Of a stretch of DNA of 64,000 nt, positions 15,795 to 25,140 are shown piece by piece; position 1 is the first letter of the stretch, and each line of letters opens with the position of its first letter. This stretch comes from an uncultured Faecalibacterium sp. (GTDB lineage: Bacteria > Bacillota > Clostridia > Oscillospirales > Ruminococcaceae). The stretch covers positions 1-64,000 of the forward strand of contig CALESJ010000006.1 in the NCBI GenBank assembly GCA_937907025.1, in the 5' to 3' direction. The notes below the pieces were generated by a model, which worked only from the letters and a program-made list of their open reading frames with translations, was not told the DNA's origin and did no database searches. The position numbers and the translations under genes are program-made.

Positions 15795-18212
15795 TCAGCG
15801 GATTTCGATGTTCAGGCGATACTTCAGGTTGCCCAGGATCTTCTTGACGAAGCGGTCGATTTCTTCCGGCGTCAGGGCCTTTCCTTCAGGCACAAAGTGC
15901 AGGGTGAAGGCCATGCTCTTCTTGCCGGCACCCACAGATTCACTGCGGTAGATGTCGAACAGTTCCACCTCGCCCAGATGGGGGCAGGCGCGGTGCATCT
16001 CGGCGATGATGTCCCCGCAGGCGGTTTCCTCATCGGCCACCAGAGCCAGGTCACGAGCCACCGAAGCAAACTCGGAGATAGGCTGATAGCGCAGGGCCGG
16101 ACGGCGGTGGGCCATCAGGGCGGGCCAGTCGATCTCCGCCAGGAAGATCTTCTGGTTGTCACGGCTGTCCTTGGGCAGCTTCAGCTCGGCAGTCACATCG
16201 TTGGCCAGCTTGCCGAAGACACCGATCTTGTCCTCCCCGCACAGAATGTCGGCAGAGATACCGGGGTGCAGCCAGGGGGTGTTCTGGGCACGACGGTACT
16301 CGAAGGTGACGCCGAAGGCGGCGCCCAGAGCCTCGATAGCGCCCTTGAGGGCGAAGAAGTCTTCCTTCTCACCGAAGGCAGCCATACCCAGGTGCAGGGT
16401 TTCGTTAGGCAGCTGGTTGACGCTCTCGGCGGGGGCGTACACGTTGGCCAGCTCGAACAGACGGCCGGCGGTGTTGCCCTTCTTCAGGTTTTCCACCACC
16501 ACGTTGAGCAGGGACGGTGCCAGCAGCGGGCGCATGATGGTCAGGTTGGAGGTCAGGGGGTTGACGATGCGGACCACATTGCGTTCCGGCGCGTCGGCGG
16601 CAATGTGCAGGGCATCCAGGTCGGCGTCCGCATAGAACGCCAGCGTGATGGCCTCATAGAAGCCCTGGGCGCAGACAGCGTTCTTGGCGCGGGCCTGGCG
16701 CTGCTGGTCGGGGTTCAGGCCGCCGTTGGTGACGGTGGCGTTCTTCAGGAAGGTAGGCTTGATGTGCTCGTAGCCGTATTCGCGGATGACTTCCTCGGCC
16801 AGGTCGGGCTCACCCACTTCGATGTCCTCACGCCAGCGGGGCGCCACCACCTGCATGGTGTCGCGGTCATCCTGCAGCTCCACCTGGAAGTCCAGGCGCT
16901 TGAGGATGTCCAGCACGGTTTCGGTGGGAACTTCAATGCCCAGGATAGCGTTGATGCGGCTGATGCGGGCGGAGAAGTGCTTGCCTTCCCGGGAAGCGCC
17001 GGCAGACACATCAAAGGCACTGGCGGTGACTTCGCCGCAGTTCAGTTCTTGGATCAGGTGCAGGGCGCGGGCCATGCCCAGCTCGGTGGTGTACTCCGAA
17101 ACGCCCTTCTCATAATGGCTGGAAGCATCGGTGTTCTGGCCCAGGCCGCGGGCGGTCTTGCGGATGTTGTCCCGGGCGAACTTGGCGGATTCAAACAGCA
17201 GCTGGGTTGTGTTCTCGGTGATTTCGCTGTTCAGACCGCCCATGACACCGGCCAGGGCCACCGGCTTCTGACCGTCGCAGATAACCAGATTCTGGGGGGT
17301 CAGGGTGAACTCCTTGCCGTCCAGGGTGGTGATGGTTTCCCCTTCGGCGGCGCGGCGGACAATGATCTGGCAGCTTTCCAGGGTGTTCATGTCAAAAGCG
17401 TGCATGGGCTGGCCGATCTCCAGCATGACGTAGTTGGTGATATCCACCACGTTGGAGATGCTGCGCAGGCCACACAGCGCCAGCTGACGGCGCATCCAGC
17501 GGGGGGACTGGCCCCAGGTGATGTTGCGCACATAATGGCCCATATAGCGGGGGCAGATATCGGGGGCTTCCACCGTGATGGACAGGCGCGGGTCCTTGTA
17601 ATCGCTGGTGGTGTAGTCGGTGGCGGGCATCTTCAGGGGCTTGCCCAGCACGGCAGCCACTTCCCGGGCAATGCCCAGGATGCTCTGGCAGTCGGCGCGG
17701 TTGGCAGTGATGGAGATATCAAAGATATACTCATCCAGGCCCACCACCTTGCGGATGTCGTCGCCAGGGACGGTATCCTTGGGCAGGTCGAGCAGGCCGT
17801 ATTCCTCGGCGCCGGGGTACAGGTCATCATTCAGGCCCAGTTCCTCGCCGGAGCAGAGCATGCCGTTGGATTCCACGCCGCGCAGAGGCTTTGCCTTGAT
17901 GGTAATGCCGCCGGGCAGGGTGGCACCGTCAAGGGCAGCGGGGGTGTGCATGCCCACATATACGTTGGGGGCACCGGTGGAGATCTGGATGTCATGGCCG
18001 TAGGGGCCGCAGTCCACCTTGCAGATATGCAGATGGGTGCCTTCCTGAGGGACGGCCTCGGTGACGACACCCACGACCACCTTGGAGATCTCGGCGCCCA
18101 TATAAATCAGTTCTTCCACCTCAAAACCGCAGGAGAAGAGCTTTTCCTGCAGGATTTCGGGGGTCACGTCGATATCGACATATTGTTTCAGCCAGCTGAA
18201 CGGTACTTTCAT
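15795..18212 (-). CDS. pheT: Phenylalanine-tRNA ligase beta subunit
   Basis: An 805-residue beta subunit of the (alpha-beta)2 synthetase. In order: tRNA-binding OB domain (about 40-150), B3/B4 editing domain (about 210-390), B5 domain (about 405-475), a catalytic-like core and the C-terminal ferredoxin-fold anticodon-binding domain (about 710-805). Start ATG 18212 has GGGAGG upstream. It follows pheS by 13 bases under the same Phe T-box. Confidence 0.96.
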   Translation of the reverse strand: MKVPFSWLKQYVDIDVTPEILQEKLFSCGFEVEELIYMGAEISKVVVGVVTEAVPQEGTHLHICKVDCGPYGHDIQISTGAPNVYVGMHTPAALDGATLPGGITIKAKPLRGVESNGMLCSGEELGLNDDLYPGAEEYGLLDLPKDTVPGDDIRKVVGLDEYIFDISITANRADCQSILGIAREVAAVLGKPLKMPATDYTTSDYKDPRLSITVEAPDICPRYMGHYVRNITWGQSPRWMRRQLALCGLRSISNVVDITNYVMLEIGQPMHAFDMNTLESCQIIVRRAAEGETITTLDGKEFTLTPQNLVICDGQKPVALAGVMGGLNSEITENTTQLLFESAKFARDNIRKTARGLGQNTDASSHYEKGVSEYTTELGMARALHLIQELNCGEVTASAFDVSAGASREGKHFSARISRINAILGIEVPTETVLDILKRLDFQVELQDDRDTMQVVAPRWREDIEVGEPDLAEEVIREYGYEHIKPTFLKNATVTNGGLNPDQQRQARAKNAVCAQGFYEAITLAFYADADLDALHIAADAPERNVVRIVNPLTSNLTIMRPLLAPSLLNVVVENLKKGNTAGRLFELANVYAPAESVNQLPNETLHLGMAAFGEKEDFFALKGAIEALGAAFGVTFEYRRAQNTPWLHPGISADILCGEDKIGVFGKLANDVTAELKLPKDSRDNQKIFLAEIDWPALMAHRRPALRYQPISEFASVARDLALVADEETACGDIIAEMHRACPHLGEVELFDIYRSESVGAGKKSMAFTLHFVPEGKALTPEEIDRFVKKILGNLKYRLNIEIR

Positions 18213-18225
18213 GGTTCTTCCTCCC

Positions 18226-19248
18226 TTAGCCCTTGAACTGCTGCAAGAAGCGCAGGTCGTTTTCAAACATCAGGCCGATGTTGTTGATGCCGTATTTGAG
18301 CATGGCGATACGCTCGATGCCGATGCCGAACGCAAAGCCGGAATACACTTCGGGGTCGATGCCGCAGTTGCGCAGCACGTTCTGATGCACCACGCCGGCG
18401 CCCAGCACTTCGATCCAGCCGGTGTGCTTGCACAGGCTGCAGCCCTTGCCGCCGCACTCAAAGCAGGAAACATCCACTTCCACGCTGGGTTCAGTGAACG
18501 GGAAATAGGAAGGACGCAGACGGGTCTTGACTTCGGGTCCGAAGAGAGCCTGCACGAACTTGTCCAGCATGCCCTGCAGGTCGCACAGGGTGATGCCCTT
18601 GTCCACGACCAGACCTTCCATCTGGTGGAACATGGGAGAATGGGTGGCGTCGGAGTCGGAACGGAAGACGCGGCCGGGCACCAGCACCTTGATGGGCGGG
18701 CGCTCAGCGTCCATGACGCGGATCTGGCCGCCGCTGGTCTGGGTACGCAGCACGATGTCCTCGGCCACATAGAAGGTGTCCTGCATATCCCGGGCGGGGT
18801 GGTTCTTGGGCACATTCAGGCGGGTGAAGTTGTGTTCGTCGTCCTCGATCTCGGGGCCTTCGTAGATTTCAAAGCCCATGCCGGAGAACACGTCGATGAT
18901 CTCGTTCTTGACCAGGGTGATGGGATGCAGCCCACCGGTCAGGTTGCCCTTGCCGGGCAGGGTAATGTCCACGGTTTCCGCCTTGTTGCGGGCTTCCAGC
19001 TCGGCAGCTTCGATCTCGGCGGACAGAGCTTCGTACACGCCCTCGGCCCAGACCTTGCATTCGTTGATGAGCTTGCCGGCGGCGGGGCGGTCTTCCTTGG
19101 CCACATCCCGCAGGCTCTTGGTCAGGCCGGTGACGGCGCCGTTCTTGCTGAGGTATTTCTGCCAGAAGGCGGAAAGTTCCTCTTTGTTATGCACAGCGGC
19201 ACGGTCAGCTTCCAGCTGCGCGCGCAGTGCGTTGATCTTTTCCTGCAT
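18226..19248 (-). CDS. pheS: Phenylalanine-tRNA ligase alpha subunit
   Basis: A 340-residue catalytic subunit that charges tRNA-Phe. It has the N-terminal coiled coil (residues 1-85), the class II motifs with FR.D..DATHSP.FHQ.EG and a terminal GIGIERIAM. A CFECGGKGCSLC cluster is present, as in many Firmicutes PheS. The ATG at 19248 is favoured over a GTG three codons upstream because GGAG then sits at a normal distance. Expression is controlled by the T-box leader upstream. Confidence 0.97.
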   Translation of the reverse strand: MQEKINALRAQLEADRAAVHNKEELSAFWQKYLSKNGAVTGLTKSLRDVAKEDRPAAGKLINECKVWAEGVYEALSAEIEAAELEARNKAETVDITLPGKGNLTGGLHPITLVKNEIIDVFSGMGFEIYEGPEIEDDEHNFTRLNVPKNHPARDMQDTFYVAEDIVLRTQTSGGQIRVMDAERPPIKVLVPGRVFRSDSDATHSPMFHQMEGLVVDKGITLCDLQGMLDKFVQALFGPEVKTRLRPSYFPFTEPSVEVDVSCFECGGKGCSLCKHTGWIEVLGAGVVHQNVLRNCGIDPEVYSGFAFGIGIERIAMLKYGINNIGLMFENDLRFLQQFKG

Positions 19249-19292
19249 GGTTCGCACCTCTCCTTTTGTTGCGGTTGCGGGACGAAGCCAAA

Positions 19293-19600
19293 TAAAAAAA
19301 GCTCCGTCCCTGATGTTCTGTCAGGGACGAAGCTGTAAAAACTCCGCGGTACCACCCGTGTTCCGCCGGCTGATGCGGCGGCACTCTGCGGACACATCCG
19401 ATGTGTCCTTCCGCCGTAACGGGGCGGGACCGTTCCGCACTACTGGACCCCCGTTGCAAGGGGGGCCGTTCCCGCGGACCACTCAGGAGCGAACTTCGGC
19501 GCGGGACCCGTGGGGCGGCTCGCAGCCGATGACTGCCCTCTCTTGTGCCTGGGTTCGTGTCGCGCTTACTTTCTCCGTCAGCGTGTTTTGCAAAATAACG
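19293..19600 (-). promoter_or_regulatory. Phe-responsive T-box leader of pheST
   Basis: On the minus strand the conserved T-box GGGTGGTACCGCGG (19344-19357) is followed by a terminator (14-bp stem 19300-19313 with 19321-19334, then U-run). Stem I can be drawn with base pairs GGAG/CTCC and GCGCG/CGCGC around an internal loop AAAGTAA/CGAAGTTCG; the loop offers TTC (19491-19493), a Phe codon, as specifier. Uncharged tRNA-Phe would favour the antiterminator. The specifier is read by eye from the drawn stem. Confidence 0.9.
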
Positions 19601-19606
19601 CTACTA

Positions 19607-19635
19607 ATTATAGGCGCGGGGGCGGGGTTTGTCAA
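19607..19635 (-). promoter_or_regulatory. Consensus promoter of the pheST T-box transcript
   Basis: On the minus strand a perfect TTGACA (19630-19635), 17 bases, TATAAT (19607-19612). Confidence 0.92.
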
Positions 19636-19649
19636 GGCCCGGGCAGGCC

Positions 19650-20039
19650 TCAGGATTCAGGGGTCCGCCGGCGGCAGAACAGCCGGGAGATGCCCCAGAC
19701 CAGCCAGCCCAGAATGCACCCCAGCAGCGGGGCCAGGCACCACAGGCCTGCCAGCATCCAGCCCAGCGCCATACCGCCGGTGCAGGCCGCAAAGACCAGG
19801 GCCGGCACCAGGAACATGGCCGGCGGCAGGGCAAACCGCCAGGCAGGGCCTTGTATATGGCACACAAGCAGCTGCAGAAAGAAGGTGGGGATGAAATGGA
19901 AAAACAGCAGCAGGAACTGGTGCCAGGGGGAGATATTCAGGGGCAGTTCCAGAAAGGCGGAAGCAAAAATCACCACATAGGCCACCAGGGTAACCAGAAA
20001 GCACCCCAGCAAGATCAGGTCGATCCGGTGTTGTTTCAT
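19650..20039 (-). CDS. Small integral membrane protein of unknown function
   Basis: A 129-residue protein from ATG 20039 (AGAGGA upstream). It has four hydrophobic segments (about residues 7-30, 40-60, 67-90 and 92-117) and a basic tail SRLFCRRR, so both ends are probably cytoplasmic. No motif or family is recognised. It follows valS by 25 bases in the same direction and is probably transcribed with it; its stop lies 15 bases before the pheST -35 box. Codon use is like the neighbours. Confidence 0.7.
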   Translation of the reverse strand: MKQHRIDLILLGCFLVTLVAYVVIFASAFLELPLNISPWHQFLLLFFHFIPTFFLQLLVCHIQGPAWRFALPPAMFLVPALVFAACTGGMALGWMLAGLWCLAPLLGCILGWLVWGISRLFCRRRTPES

Positions 20040-20064
20040 CGTCGGTCCTCTTCCCTGCTCCGGG

Positions 20065-22779
20065 TCAGGACAGCGCCGCGATGGACTGCAGGATGCCGTT
20101 GTGCTTGTCCTGTGCGGCGGCCAGCTTGTTGCGGGTTTCCTCCACCAGAGCGGCAGGGGCCTTTTCCACAAAGCGGGGGTTGTCCAGCTGCTTCTGGAAC
20201 ATGGCCACTTCCTTCTCGTTCTTGGCCAGTTCCTTCTGCAGACGGGCCAGCTCCTTCTCCCGGTCGATGAGTTCCATCATGGGGATGAAGCCGCGGGCAG
20301 CCGGGGTGACCACCGTGACCATGCCCTCGGTGCTGCCCTCATATTTGGGGGTGAGGGTCACATCGGTGGCAAATGCAAAACGGGCCAGATAGACACTGCC
20401 CTTTTCAAAGGCGGCAGGGGCGGACGTTTCGATGATCATGCTGGTCTTCTTGGAAGGATGCACGTTCATGTCGCTGCGGGTGGCGCGGACCGCCTTGATG
20501 TAATCCATCAGGGTTTCGAAGTCGGCGCTTTCCTCCGGCCAGGTGGGCAGAGTCTTGGCATCGGGCCAGGCCTGGGTCATGATGGTTTCGGCGCTGCCGG
20601 GCAAAGCCTGGTAGATTTCCTCGGTGATGAAGGGCATGAAGGGATGCAGCAGACGCAGGGCGTTATCCAGCACATACACCAGCACCTTGCGGGCGGTGTC
20701 GGCCTGCTGCTCGTCGCCGGAGTTCAGGCGGGACTTGCAGATTTCGATATACCAGTCGCAGTAAATTTCCCAGATGAACTTTTCCACCTTGTCGGCGGCC
20801 AGGCCCAGCTCGTACTTGTCCAGGTTGGCGGTGACTTCGGCAGCCACGTTGGCCAGCTCGGACAGCACCCACTTGTCGCTCATGTCCAGCATGGATTCGT
20901 CCGGCATGCCGGGTTGGAAGTCCTCGGGCAGGTTCATCTGCACAAAGCGGGAGGCATTCCACAGCTTGTTGGCAAAGTTGCGGCTGGCGGTGACCTTTTC
21001 CTCGCTGTAACGCATATCGTTGCCGGCGGTAGAGCCCACCACCAGGGTCATGCGCAGAGCGTCGGCGCCGTACTGGTCGATGACCTCCAGCGGGTCGATG
21101 CCGTTGCCCAGGCTCTTGGACATCTTGCGGCCCTGGCTGTCGCGCACCAGACCGTGGATGAGCACGGTGTTGAAGGGAGCCTTGCCGGTGTAGGCCAGGC
21201 CGGAGAAGATCATGCGGGAAACCCAGAAACCGATGATATCGTAGCCGGTAACCAGGGCGTTGGTGGGATAGAAGAAGTTCAGGTCCTCGGTCTTGTCGGG
21301 CCAGCCCAGGGTGGAGAAGGGCCACAGAGCGGAGGAGAACCAGGTGTCCAGGGTGTCAGGGTCCTGATCCAGGTGGGTGCTGCCGCACTTGGGGCAGACG
21401 GTGGGCGCTTCCTTGGCCACGATGGTTTCGCCGCAGTCGGCGCAGTACCAGGCCGGGATGCGGTGGCCCCACCACAGCTGGCGGCTGATGCACCAGTCAC
21501 GGCTGCCCTTCATCCAGTTGATATAGTTCTTGGTGAAGCGTTCGGGCACGAACTTGATGTCACCCTTTTCCACGGCCTCGATGGCGGGACCGGCCAGTGG
21601 GTCCATCTTGACGAACCACTGCTTGGAGATCATGGGTTCGATGACGGTGTGGCAGCGGTAGCAGGTGCCCACCTCATGGGTCAGGGGCTCGGTTTCCTTC
21701 AGGTAGCCGCCCTCGGCCAAGTCAGCCAGAATGGCCTTGCGGGCTTCCATAGCGGTCATACCGGCGTACTTGCCGCAGTCCAGGACTTCGGGCTCATCGG
21801 CACTGGCACGGCCGCTGGCGCGCAGGGCATCAGCCTCGGCCTTGTCGGCGGCACCGGTCATATGGCCGTCGTAGGTCAGCACACGGACCATGGGCAGGTT
21901 GTGGCGCTTGCCCACTTCAAAGTCGTTGGGGTCGTGGGCAGGGGTGATCTTCACGACACCGGTGCCCTTTTCCATATCGGCGTGTTCATCGCAGACAATG
22001 GGAATTTCCTTGTTCAGCAGGGGCAGGATGACATGGCAGCCATGCAGGTGCTTGTAACGGGGGTCATCGGTGTTGATGGCCACAGCGGTATCGCCCAGCA
22101 TGGTTTCGGGACGGGTGGTGGCCAGTTCCAGCATCTCGCCGGTTTCCTTGACCTTGTACAGCAGATGCCAGAAGCTGCCTTCCTTCTCCTCGTATTCCAC
22201 CTCGGCGTCGGAGATGGAGGTGTTGCAGTGGGGGCACCAGTTGACCATACGGCTGCCGCGGTAGATGAGCCCCTGGTTGTACAGGTTGACGAACACTTCC
22301 AGCACGGCCTTGGAGCATCCTTCATCCATGGTGAAGCGCTCGCGGTCCCAGTCGCAGGAGCAGCCCAGTTTTTTCAGCTGGCTGACGATGCGGTTGCCGT
22401 ACTTGTTTTTCCAGGCCCAGGCCCGTTCCAGGAAGCCGTCACGGCCCAGCATCTCCTTGGTCAGGCCCTCTTCCTTCATTTGGGCCACGACCTTGGCCTC
22501 GGTGGCGATGGAAGCGTGGTCGGTGCCGGGCACCCACAGAGCGGCGTAACCTTGCATGCGCTTGTAGCGGATGAGAATGTCCTGCCAGGTTTCATCCATG
22601 GCGTGGCCCATATGCAGCTGACCGGTAACGTTCGGCGGCGGCATCACGATGGTGAAGGGGCGCTTGCTGCGGTCGATCTGCGTGTGGAAGTAGCCCTTGT
22701 CGCACCAGTTCTGATAGACGCGGTCCTCGGTGCCTTTGGGGTCATACTGTTTGGCCAGAGTCTTTTCGTTTTCTGCCAT
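20065..22779 (-). CDS. valS: Valine-tRNA ligase
   Basis: A 904-residue class I synthetase charging tRNA-Val with post-transfer editing. PPPNVTGQLHMGHA holds the HIGH motif, KMSKSLGN is the KMSKS loop, and CADCG...CPKCG (about 455-475) is the zinc insertion. The C-terminal 70 residues are the Lys/Glu-rich coiled coil of ValRS. ATG 22779 is chosen because the upstream extension runs through the T-box leader. Control is by the T-box terminator upstream. Confidence 0.97.
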   Translation of the reverse strand: MAENEKTLAKQYDPKGTEDRVYQNWCDKGYFHTQIDRSKRPFTIVMPPPNVTGQLHMGHAMDETWQDILIRYKRMQGYAALWVPGTDHASIATEAKVVAQMKEEGLTKEMLGRDGFLERAWAWKNKYGNRIVSQLKKLGCSCDWDRERFTMDEGCSKAVLEVFVNLYNQGLIYRGSRMVNWCPHCNTSISDAEVEYEEKEGSFWHLLYKVKETGEMLELATTRPETMLGDTAVAINTDDPRYKHLHGCHVILPLLNKEIPIVCDEHADMEKGTGVVKITPAHDPNDFEVGKRHNLPMVRVLTYDGHMTGAADKAEADALRASGRASADEPEVLDCGKYAGMTAMEARKAILADLAEGGYLKETEPLTHEVGTCYRCHTVIEPMISKQWFVKMDPLAGPAIEAVEKGDIKFVPERFTKNYINWMKGSRDWCISRQLWWGHRIPAWYCADCGETIVAKEAPTVCPKCGSTHLDQDPDTLDTWFSSALWPFSTLGWPDKTEDLNFFYPTNALVTGYDIIGFWVSRMIFSGLAYTGKAPFNTVLIHGLVRDSQGRKMSKSLGNGIDPLEVIDQYGADALRMTLVVGSTAGNDMRYSEEKVTASRNFANKLWNASRFVQMNLPEDFQPGMPDESMLDMSDKWVLSELANVAAEVTANLDKYELGLAADKVEKFIWEIYCDWYIEICKSRLNSGDEQQADTARKVLVYVLDNALRLLHPFMPFITEEIYQALPGSAETIMTQAWPDAKTLPTWPEESADFETLMDYIKAVRATRSDMNVHPSKKTSMIIETSAPAAFEKGSVYLARFAFATDVTLTPKYEGSTEGMVTVVTPAARGFIPMMELIDREKELARLQKELAKNEKEVAMFQKQLDNPRFVEKAPAALVEETRNKLAAAQDKHNGILQSIAALS

Positions 22780-22807
22780 ACGGCATCCTCCTTGTCTTGT
22801 CGTGCGG

Positions 22808-23076
22808 GACGAAAAAATGACCGTCCCGTGAGAGAATCTCATGGGACGGTCATGTAAATGTACATCAACCGCGGTACCACCCAAATTGCCTTTTTGCAAA
22901 GGCCCCTTGAACGCCCGGTAACGGGGGCGAAACGGAAAGCACTACTGCGCAGCATGCGGTTCGCACCTTCTGCTTGGGGGCGACAACCGCCGGGCTCCTT
23001 TGCCGGGTTTCCACCCTCCCCGGCTTTCTATAAAAGGATGCTGCCCGCACGGAACTCCCCCGCACTGCATTTAATA
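22808..23076 (-). promoter_or_regulatory. T-box leader of valS
   Basis: The conserved T-box GGGTGGTACCGCGG reads on the minus strand at about 22870-22883, followed by a 12-bp terminator hairpin (about 22819-22852) and a U-run. A Stem I apical pattern AGAAAGCCGGGG...CCCGGC is visible. The specifier could not be placed with confidence; GTG after GAAG is one candidate, GTC and GTT also occur nearby. Confidence 0.88.
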
Positions 23077-23082
23077 TCATTC

Positions 23083-23111
23083 AGTTTAGTGCAAGGGCGC
23101 GTGGTTGTCAA
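23083..23111 (-). promoter_or_regulatory. Promoter of the valS T-box transcript
   Basis: On the minus strand TTGACA (23106-23111), 17 bases, TAAACT (23083-23088). Confidence 0.85.
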
Positions 23112-23139
23112 GGTCTTTTTTGCGGCGTTTTGGCGTGTT

Positions 23140-25044
23140 TTACTCCTGGGCCCAGGTATTGTCCATGGCGCAGCCGTAGGCATCCAGCCGGTGTCCGGCC
23201 GTGACCTGCACCCGGGAGGAGAAGTTCATGAAGAAGGTACAGTTGCGCTTGCCATCGGTGCGGCGGCGCAGCATCAGGTCCTGGGTGTAGGGAATATCCG
23301 CCAGGCGAGGCACGCCGGCTTCCCGCAGAATATCGGAATACAGTTTACGCAGGAACTTTTCCTCACTGTGGCACCCCAGATACCAGGCGCAGCCATACCC
23401 CAACGGCCGCTTGGTCACCGCAGGCTGGCCGCGGTAGAAGTCCTTTTCATAAGCGGAAAGCATCCGCGCCCCGGTGCGGCGCAGAATATCGCAGCAGAAC
23501 ACCGCCGGGTAGGTCTGGTCATCGTAGGTAAAGCTGTTGGTTTCACCGGACAGCAGAGGGTCGCATTCTTCCACGCCCACCCCGAAAATATTGTTCAGAC
23601 CGGCAGGCGGCCAGCCGGAAACGGCCGTACCGTTTTCATCGGTCAGACCGGAACCGAAGGTGAGCAGGAAATGCCCGCCCTTCTGCACATAGTCCTCGAT
23701 GCGCTTGGGCATTTCGGGGCTGAACACCGTCATCAAAGGCGCTGCCACCACCTTGTAGCCGGACCAGTCGGCCGCCGGGTCCAGCACATCCACGTCGATG
23801 TAGTTTTCCAGCAAAGCGGCGTAATGGTCCAGAATCACATCCTGCGGATCACCGCAGTGGTGGGCCGCAGCCAGCGCCGCCAGTCCCGCCGCCGCACGGC
23901 CGTCATACAGCAGCGCCACCGGAGCTTTGGTGGTCATGCCGCCCACAAAGGGCAGCTGCTGCAGGACCTGCCCTGCCTCAGAAGTTTCCCGGAAGAACCG
24001 GGTTTCGGCACTGCCGTTACGGCTGACAACAGCATGGCCGTCCAGGCGGGCGGGCAGCTGCCGCCAGGCGGCGTGTTCCACCCCGTCCGCGCCGCAGGCC
24101 ACCGCCTCCACCAGGGACAGTGTCAGGATACCGGGGCGCAGGCATTTGGCTCCGGGCAGCTGCCGGGCCACAAAAGGCCGGCCGGCACAGCGGGCGCGGT
24201 CATAAGCAAACGCGGTACGCACCGCCCGATTCCACTCACTGGAAGTATCGCTGCCGGTGCGCCAGCCTGGTTCGGTCACCGCCAGGGTCAGGTCGGCAAC
24301 AGCACCGCCTTCTTCGGGCAGCAGGTCGGTCATTATGCGGGCATCCGGGCAGCCTTTCCGGATAGCCTCCGTTTCCATATGCAGCAGTTCCGCCCGCTGG
24401 TGGGCGCAGAAAGACTCCCAGTCCATGGCTGCGCACAGGTTGGAGCTGTCCGGTTCCGGCGCCGCCAGTTCCTCCCAGTCGGAATAGGCCGTGCCGCCGG
24501 CCTCATTGAGCGCCCCCAAAGTGGTGTATTTCTTGCGCAGCCAGGCGCGGTAGGCCTTCTGGCAGGAGGCACAATAGCAGGGCTTATCCATGCCGGTGAC
24601 CAGCCAGGCCAGCACCGCCGGGTGGGTTCCGTAACGGCGGGCCAGCTGTTCGTCGATCTCCCGCACTTTCTTGCGGCGGGCGGTATGGCTGGGGCAAAGA
24701 CCGCCTGTTTCCTGCGGGGCAGGGCGGGTTCCGTCCGCCGCCGTATGCAAAGCGCCGGGGTAATGCCGTGCCAGCCAGGACGGGCAGACCTGCCCCTGGG
24801 CGCACAGAATCACCCGGATTCCATTATCCCGCAGGATGTTCAGAGCGTCATCCAGCCAATCGAAGGCATACTCCCCTTCCCTGGGTTCCAGCCACGGCCA
24901 GGCACCGGCCGCCAGGGTGACCATATTCACACCGGCCTTGTGCATCAGTTCCAGATCACGGCGCAAGATTTCCGGCTGCCCGGCCCAGCGCTGCGGGGCA
25001 TAGACCGCACTGTGCAGCAGCCCCTTCCAGTATCCATCCGACAT
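23140..25044 (-). CDS. GH42-like (beta-galactosidase fold) protein without catalytic glutamates
   Basis: A 634-residue cytoplasmic protein with the GH42 layout: a TIM barrel (1-380), a trimerisation domain (about 390-570) and a small C-terminal domain. The zinc-cluster cysteines of GH42 are kept (LCPSH near 117; CYCASC 156-161), as are HPAVLAW, LNEAGGTAYS and AWRQ. But the acid/base motif, normally SNE before the Cys cluster, reads VTGMDK (149-154), and the nucleophile region, normally LMEQ/LMES after KPF, reads RPFVARQLPG (289-298) with no Glu. Hydrolysis of beta-galactosides is therefore unlikely; sugar binding or another activity is possible. AGGAGGT lies 7 bases before ATG 25044. It has its own promoter and a hairpin in the leader. 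Confidence 0.85.
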   Translation of the reverse strand: MSDGYWKGLLHSAVYAPQRWAGQPEILRRDLELMHKAGVNMVTLAAGAWPWLEPREGEYAFDWLDDALNILRDNGIRVILCAQGQVCPSWLARHYPGALHTAADGTRPAPQETGGLCPSHTARRKKVREIDEQLARRYGTHPAVLAWLVTGMDKPCYCASCQKAYRAWLRKKYTTLGALNEAGGTAYSDWEELAAPEPDSSNLCAAMDWESFCAHQRAELLHMETEAIRKGCPDARIMTDLLPEEGGAVADLTLAVTEPGWRTGSDTSSEWNRAVRTAFAYDRARCAGRPFVARQLPGAKCLRPGILTLSLVEAVACGADGVEHAAWRQLPARLDGHAVVSRNGSAETRFFRETSEAGQVLQQLPFVGGMTTKAPVALLYDGRAAAGLAALAAAHHCGDPQDVILDHYAALLENYIDVDVLDPAADWSGYKVVAAPLMTVFSPEMPKRIEDYVQKGGHFLLTFGSGLTDENGTAVSGWPPAGLNNIFGVGVEECDPLLSGETNSFTYDDQTYPAVFCCDILRRTGARMLSAYEKDFYRGQPAVTKRPLGYGCAWYLGCHSEEKFLRKLYSDILREAGVPRLADIPYTQDLMLRRRTDGKRNCTFFMNFSSRVQVTAGHRLDAYGCAMDNTWAQE

Positions 25045-25070
25045 GGGTACACCTCCTGCCATAAACAACA

Positions 25071-25097
25071 AGCGCCGCCCCCGGCCGGGGCGGCGCT
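25071..25097 (-). terminator. Strong GC hairpin in the GH42-like leader, also possible ABC-operon terminator
   Basis: An 11-bp stem (25071-25081 with 25087-25097) lies between the GH42-like promoter and its ribosome site, followed leftward by TTGTTGTTT. It can terminate the ABC operon ending at 25137, but any transcript from the GH42-like promoter (25111-25140) must also pass through it. Confidence 0.6.
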
Positions 25098-25110
25098 CCT
25101 TCCTGTTTGC

Positions 25111-25140
25111 ATTGTAGCGTGTATGGTCGGATTTTGTCAA
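25111..25140 (-). promoter_or_regulatory. Promoter of the GH42-like gene
   Basis: On the minus strand TTGACA (25135-25140), 18 bases, TACAAT (25111-25116). The -35 box overlaps the stop codon of the ABC permease gene. Confidence 0.75.

Noticed and set aside
20101..22857. 900-codon rightward open frame opposite valS
   Set aside because: Exact antisense of valS, His/Gly-rich low-complexity composition, no ribosome site. The same applies to long frames opposite pheT (15780-18236), the S41/rsmA genes (2072-4216) and the dehydratase (9603-11264).
22884..23076. A definite Val specifier codon in the valS T-box
   Set aside because: GTG, GTC and GTT all occur in plausible positions; the Stem I fold could not be fixed by eye.
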